A program made the translations under genes and the position numbers. From Planctomycetota bacterium (GTDB lineage Bacteria > Planctomycetota > UBA1135 > UBA2386), in contig CANGSN010000081.1 in the NCBI GenBank assembly GCA_947455805.1, forward strand, positions 1-9,626: a stretch of DNA of 9,626 bases, written 5' to 3'. The notes under the pieces are model-generated. The model did no database searches. It was not told the origin of the DNA and saw only the letters and a program-made list of their open reading frames with translations. Each line of letters opens with the position of its first letter. The stretch's first letter is position 1. Shown in pieces: positions 7,482 through 9,626 of this stretch.

Positions 7482-8248
7482 ACGTCGCCGCCGATCCCCG
7501 CCTCCACGCCATCGCCAAGGCGCACCCGCGCCCGCTGCTGTTCGCGACGATCAGTGGGGCGCACCTCTACGGCTTCCCGTCGCCCGACTCCGACTTCGAC
7601 CTACGCGGCGTGCACGTGCTGCCGCTGCGCGAAGTGATCGGCCTGCGCCGCGGCCCCGAGACCCTCGAACGCATGGCCGACGAGCAGGGCCTCGACCTCG
7701 ACCTCGTCACCCATGATGTCGGCAAGTTCGTGCGCCTGATGGCGAAGCCCAACGGCTATGTGCTCGAGCAACTGCTGTCGCCGCTGGTCGTCGTCACCAC
7801 CCCGTTCCACACCGAATTGTGTGAGCTCGGCCGCCGCTGTGTCACCCGCCAGCACGTGCGCCACTATCTCGGCTTCGCTGTGAGCCAATGGCAGCTGTTC
7901 GCCGGCGAGGACCCGCCGCGCGTCAAGCCGCTGCTCTACGTCTATCGCGTCCTGCTGACCGGCCTGCACCTGCTGCGCACCGGCGAACTGATCGCCGACC
8001 TCACCGTGCTCGACGCCGCAGCCAGGCAGCCGCACGTCGCGGAGCTGATTGCCCGCAAACGCCAAGGTGCCGAACAGGGCACGCTCGACGCCGCCGAGTT
8101 GCCGTTCCATCGCCAGCAGTTCGAACGCCTGCTCGCCGAGTTGAAGGCCGCACCCGCCACGTCGCCGCTGCCCGTGTCGCTGCCGAACGATGTCGCCGAG
8201 GCGCTGCACGACTTCCTCGTGCGCGTGCGGCTGTCGGCCGATCGCTGA
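7478..8248 (+). CDS. Second RlaP-type nucleotidyltransferase, no N-terminal extension
   Basis: The product has 256 residues and begins at a GTG overlapping the previous stop (GTGA). It is a minimal member of the same PF10127 nucleotidyltransferase family. SGAHLYGFPSPDSDFDLRG (26-44) carries the G-motif and catalytic Asp39/Asp41. LDLVTHDVGKF (74-84) supplies the likely third acidic residue, and RVKPLLYVYRVLLTGLHLL (148-166) corresponds to KWKHVMHLLRLLAAGVHVL in the upstream gene. The two proteins align over most of the catalytic domain but differ widely in sequence, so they are old paralogues rather than a recent duplication. Both keep the DxD motif, so both may be active, possibly as a heterodimer or with separate substrates. 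Nothing in the sequence identifies the substrate. It is the last gene of the 4086-8248 cluster; no terminator-like hairpin is evident behind it. Confidence 0.85.
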   Translation: MNVAADPRLHAIAKAHPRPLLFATISGAHLYGFPSPDSDFDLRGVHVLPLREVIGLRRGPETLERMADEQGLDLDLVTHDVGKFVRLMAKPNGYVLEQLLSPLVVVTTPFHTELCELGRRCVTRQHVRHYLGFAVSQWQLFAGEDPPRVKPLLYVYRVLLTGLHLLRTGELIADLTVLDAAARQPHVAELIARKRQGAEQGTLDAAELPFHRQQFERLLAELKAAPATSPLPVSLPNDVAEALHDFLVRVRLSADR

Positions 8249-8372
8249 CGCCGTTCGCTCCTCTCGCACGCCCTACTGCGCTTGCCGCCGCCCTCCCGCC
8301 CGTTCGCTCCCGTCTGCTGCAGATTTCGCCCAACTCTGCGACCGCGGCCCCGCAAGCGTGCACCAGAAGGGC
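8249..8372. other. Spacer before the integrase gene with attI-like core and direct repeats
   Basis: The spacer contains GCCCAAC (8328-8334), which reads GTTGGGC on the - strand and fits the integron core consensus GTTRRRY in the orientation expected for an attI site ahead of intI. An 11-nt exact direct repeat, CCGTTCGCTCC, occurs at 8251-8261 and 8300-8310. No LexA-like CTGT-N8-ACAG box and no clear -35/-10 pair were found. A degenerate 7-mer can occur by chance in this length, so the att assignment is tentative. Confidence 0.3.
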
Positions 8373-9458
8373 ATGAGCGAACTCCGCCTGTCCGACCGCC
8401 TCGCCGCGGCGCTGCGCACCCGCAGCTACAGCCCGCGCACCGAAGACGCGTACCTCCACTGGTTCCGCCGCTTCGTCCGCTTCCACGCCATGCGCCACCC
8501 GCGCGAGCTCGGCGCCGACGATGTCACTTCCTTCCTGACCCACCTCGCCGTCACCGAACGCTGCGCCCCGGCCACGCAGAACCAGGCCCTCGCCGCCATC
8601 CTGTTCCTCTACCGCGAAGTCCTGCACGTCGACCTGCCATGGCTCGACCAGCTCGTGCGCGCCTCGCCGCGCGAACACCTCCCGGTCGTGCTCGACCGCA
8701 GCGAAGTCACCGCCCTGTTCGCCGCCATGCAAGGCACCACCCGCCTCGTCGCCGGCCTGCTCTATGGCTCCGGCCTGCGCCTGCTCGAAGCCGTGCAGCT
8801 GCGCATCAAGGACGTCGACTTCCACCGCGGCTGCCTCACCGTGCGCGCCGGCAAAGGCGACAAGGACCGCCAGACCCTTCTTCCCGCCCCGCTGCGCGCC
8901 GACCTGCTACGCCATCGCGCCGAAGCCGAACGCCAACACCAGGACGACCTCCGCCGCGGTGCCGGCTGGGTCGAACTGCCGTTCCAACTCGCCGCCAAGC
9001 TGCCCAACGCCGGCCGCGAATGGGCCTGGCAGTGGTTCTTCCCGGCGACGCGCACCTACCTCCATCCCGAGACCGGCCAGCGCCGCCGCCATCACTTCCA
9101 CGAGAGTGCGGTCCAGAAGGCCGTGCACGAAGCGGTCGTCCGTGCGCGCATCGCCAAGCGGGCCTCGTGCCACACCCTGCGCCATTCCTTCGCGACGCAC
9201 CTGCTCGAAAGTGGGACCGACCTGCGCACGATCCAGAAGCTGCTTGGCCATGCGGACGTGCGCACGACGATGATCTACACGCACGTGCTGAACCGTGGAC
9301 CGTTCGGAATCCGGAGTCCGCTCGAGGGGCTCGATGCCGGGTTCGGGGTGGGCGGTGGTCAGGGGGCCGGATCGGGTGCGGGGCCGGAAGGGCTTCCCGG
9401 TGCGGGGCTGGCCGGACATCTCGGCGCGGAGTTAGGTGGTTCTGCCGAAGGTCGGTGA
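8373..9458 (+). CDS. intI: Integron-type tyrosine recombinase (IntI family)
   Basis: The product has 361 residues. The N-terminal SAM-like core-binding domain (about 5-95) has YSPRTEDAYLHWFRRFVRFH. The catalytic domain has Arg136 (YGSGLRLLE), Lys161 (GKGDKDR), His267 and Arg270 (CHTLRHSFATHLLESG), His293 (LLGH) and nucleophile Tyr302 (TMIYTHVLNRGP). Residues about 200-245 (ELPFQLAAKLPNAGREWAWQ, then FFPATR and RRRHHFHES) are the extra segment that separates IntI from XerC/XerD and binds folded attC hairpins. All residues needed for recombination are present. The family usually has 320-340 residues; residues from about 320 are an additional Gly/Ala-rich tail unlike IntI. ATG 8373 matches the family start; its AGAAGG is very close (2 nt), and GTG 8358 is an alternative. 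No attC sites or cassettes were recognised nearby, so this may be a cassette-less integron or one whose array lies beyond the window. Confidence 0.92.
   Translation: MSELRLSDRLAAALRTRSYSPRTEDAYLHWFRRFVRFHAMRHPRELGADDVTSFLTHLAVTERCAPATQNQALAAILFLYREVLHVDLPWLDQLVRASPREHLPVVLDRSEVTALFAAMQGTTRLVAGLLYGSGLRLLEAVQLRIKDVDFHRGCLTVRAGKGDKDRQTLLPAPLRADLLRHRAEAERQHQDDLRRGAGWVELPFQLAAKLPNAGREWAWQWFFPATRTYLHPETGQRRRHHFHESAVQKAVHEAVVRARIAKRASCHTLRHSFATHLLESGTDLRTIQKLLGHADVRTTMIYTHVLNRGPFGIRSPLEGLDAGFGVGGGQGAGSGAGPEGLPGAGLAGHLGAELGGSAEGR
9362..9392 (+). other. G-quadruplex motif inside the 3' end of the integrase gene
   Basis: Four G-runs (9362-9366, 9374-9376, 9380-9383, 9390-9392) are separated by loops of 7, 3 and 6 nt. 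This meets the usual G3+N1-7 rule on the coding strand. A looser set of G-runs precedes it (9339-9366, with one 9-nt loop). The tract encodes the atypical Gly-rich tail of the integrase. Confidence 0.5.
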
Positions 9459-9590
9459 TGGTGGGGGCGGGAGCGTGGGCAGCGGTTCCGGAAGTAGCTG
9501 AGGCCCTCCTGCCGTAAGTCCGGCGGCACCGTGGTTTGGCGAGGGATCTTGGGCTGCGTGGGCGCGGTCCCTATTTTCGCGCTCGTTCCA

Positions 9591-9607
9591 CCGGCTTGCG
9601 AAGCCGG
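9591..9607. repeat. REP-like perfect palindrome (7-bp stem, 3-nt loop)
   Basis: CCGGCTT (9591-9597) and AAGCCGG (9601-9607) pair perfectly around GCG. On the - strand it reads GGAGCCGGCTTCGCAAGCCGG split at its centre, i.e. a GGAG tetranucleotide immediately before the palindrome. That is the layout of REP sequences mobilised by RAYT (TnpA-REP) enzymes. Only one copy is in the window and no RAYT gene is seen, so this is a structural resemblance, not proof. Confidence 0.4.
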
Positions 9608-9625
9608 CTCCTCTGTAGGTATACT
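9596..9625 (+). promoter_or_regulatory. Candidate sigma-70 promoter pointing out of the window
   Basis: TTGCGA (9596-9601, 4 of 6 matches to TTGACA) and TATACT (9620-9625, 5 of 6 matches to TATAAT) are 18 nt apart. The -35 overlaps the palindrome. In DNA this GC-rich a TATACT is rare, which raises its weight. The transcribed gene would lie past the right edge. Confidence 0.35.
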
Positions 9626-9626
9626 A

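Larger units (their letters stand above)
9459..9626. other. Non-coding 3' flank of the integrase gene
   Basis: No ORF with protein-like content is seen. The first part is G-rich like the end of intI. From about 9550 the composition becomes mixed, with the window's most AT-rich short stretches (CTATTTTCG, GGTATACTA). GTTTGGC (from GTGGTTTGGCG, about 9532-9542) matches the integron core GTTRRRY at 6 of 7 positions, too weak to call. The right end carries the palindrome and promoter candidate listed separately. Confidence 0.5.

Noticed and set aside
8373..9458. Integrase as a phage or XerC/XerD recombinase
   Set aside because: The extra segment at residues 200-245 and the CHTLRHSFATHLLESG and YTHVLNRGP motifs are typical of IntI; no phage genes are nearby.
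9552..9577. Possible intrinsic terminator (AGGGA...TCCCT followed by ATTTT)
   Set aside because: Only five stem pairs around a very long loop; too weak to call, though the T-run is suggestive.

Overview
This window is strongly GC-rich and densely coding. Six complete genes are supported: five on the + strand and one on the - strand. No rRNA, tRNA or CRISPR array is visible. The first gene encodes a very large, lysine-poor, glycine-rich secreted protein with an N-terminal Kelch-like part and an FGTPC motif. That architecture resembles exported proteins of GC-rich Planctomycetota, so the likely source is a planctomycete or similar Gram-negative-type bacterium. An HldE gene (ADP-heptose synthesis) and an integron-type integrase fit this. 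The taxonomic call is inference; no marker gene is present.

Layout: (1) 140-3247, exported mosaic protein behind a start-site dyad and a clear Shine-Dalgarno. (2) A perfect 11-bp hairpin at 3257-3282 separates it from a convergent Uma2-family (PD-(D/E)XK-like) gene on the - strand. (3) A 232-bp divergent spacer follows. (4) A tight + strand cluster of four genes runs from 4086 to 8248: a deoxyhypusine-synthase-like protein, bifunctional HldE, and two different RlaP-type (pol-beta superfamily) nucleotidyltransferases. Their junctions are a 1-nt overlap, a 1-nt gap and a 4-nt overlap, so co-transcription and translational coupling are likely. (5) After 124 bp comes an integron-type tyrosine recombinase (IntI) with all catalytic residues and the IntI-specific insertion. 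It ends in an unusual Gly-rich tail encoded by a G-quadruplex-capable tract. (6) The last 168 bp are non-coding and end in a perfect REP-like palindrome overlapping a plausible promoter that points out of the window.

How the genes may work together: HldE makes ADP-heptose, the donor used for surface glycans. The DHS-like protein and the two nucleotidyltransferases have no established link to that pathway. Their tight packing with HldE is the most interesting functional question in the window. The integrase and the 3' palindrome mark the right side as a possible mobile or recombination-prone boundary, but no gene-cassette array (attC sites) is visible within the window.
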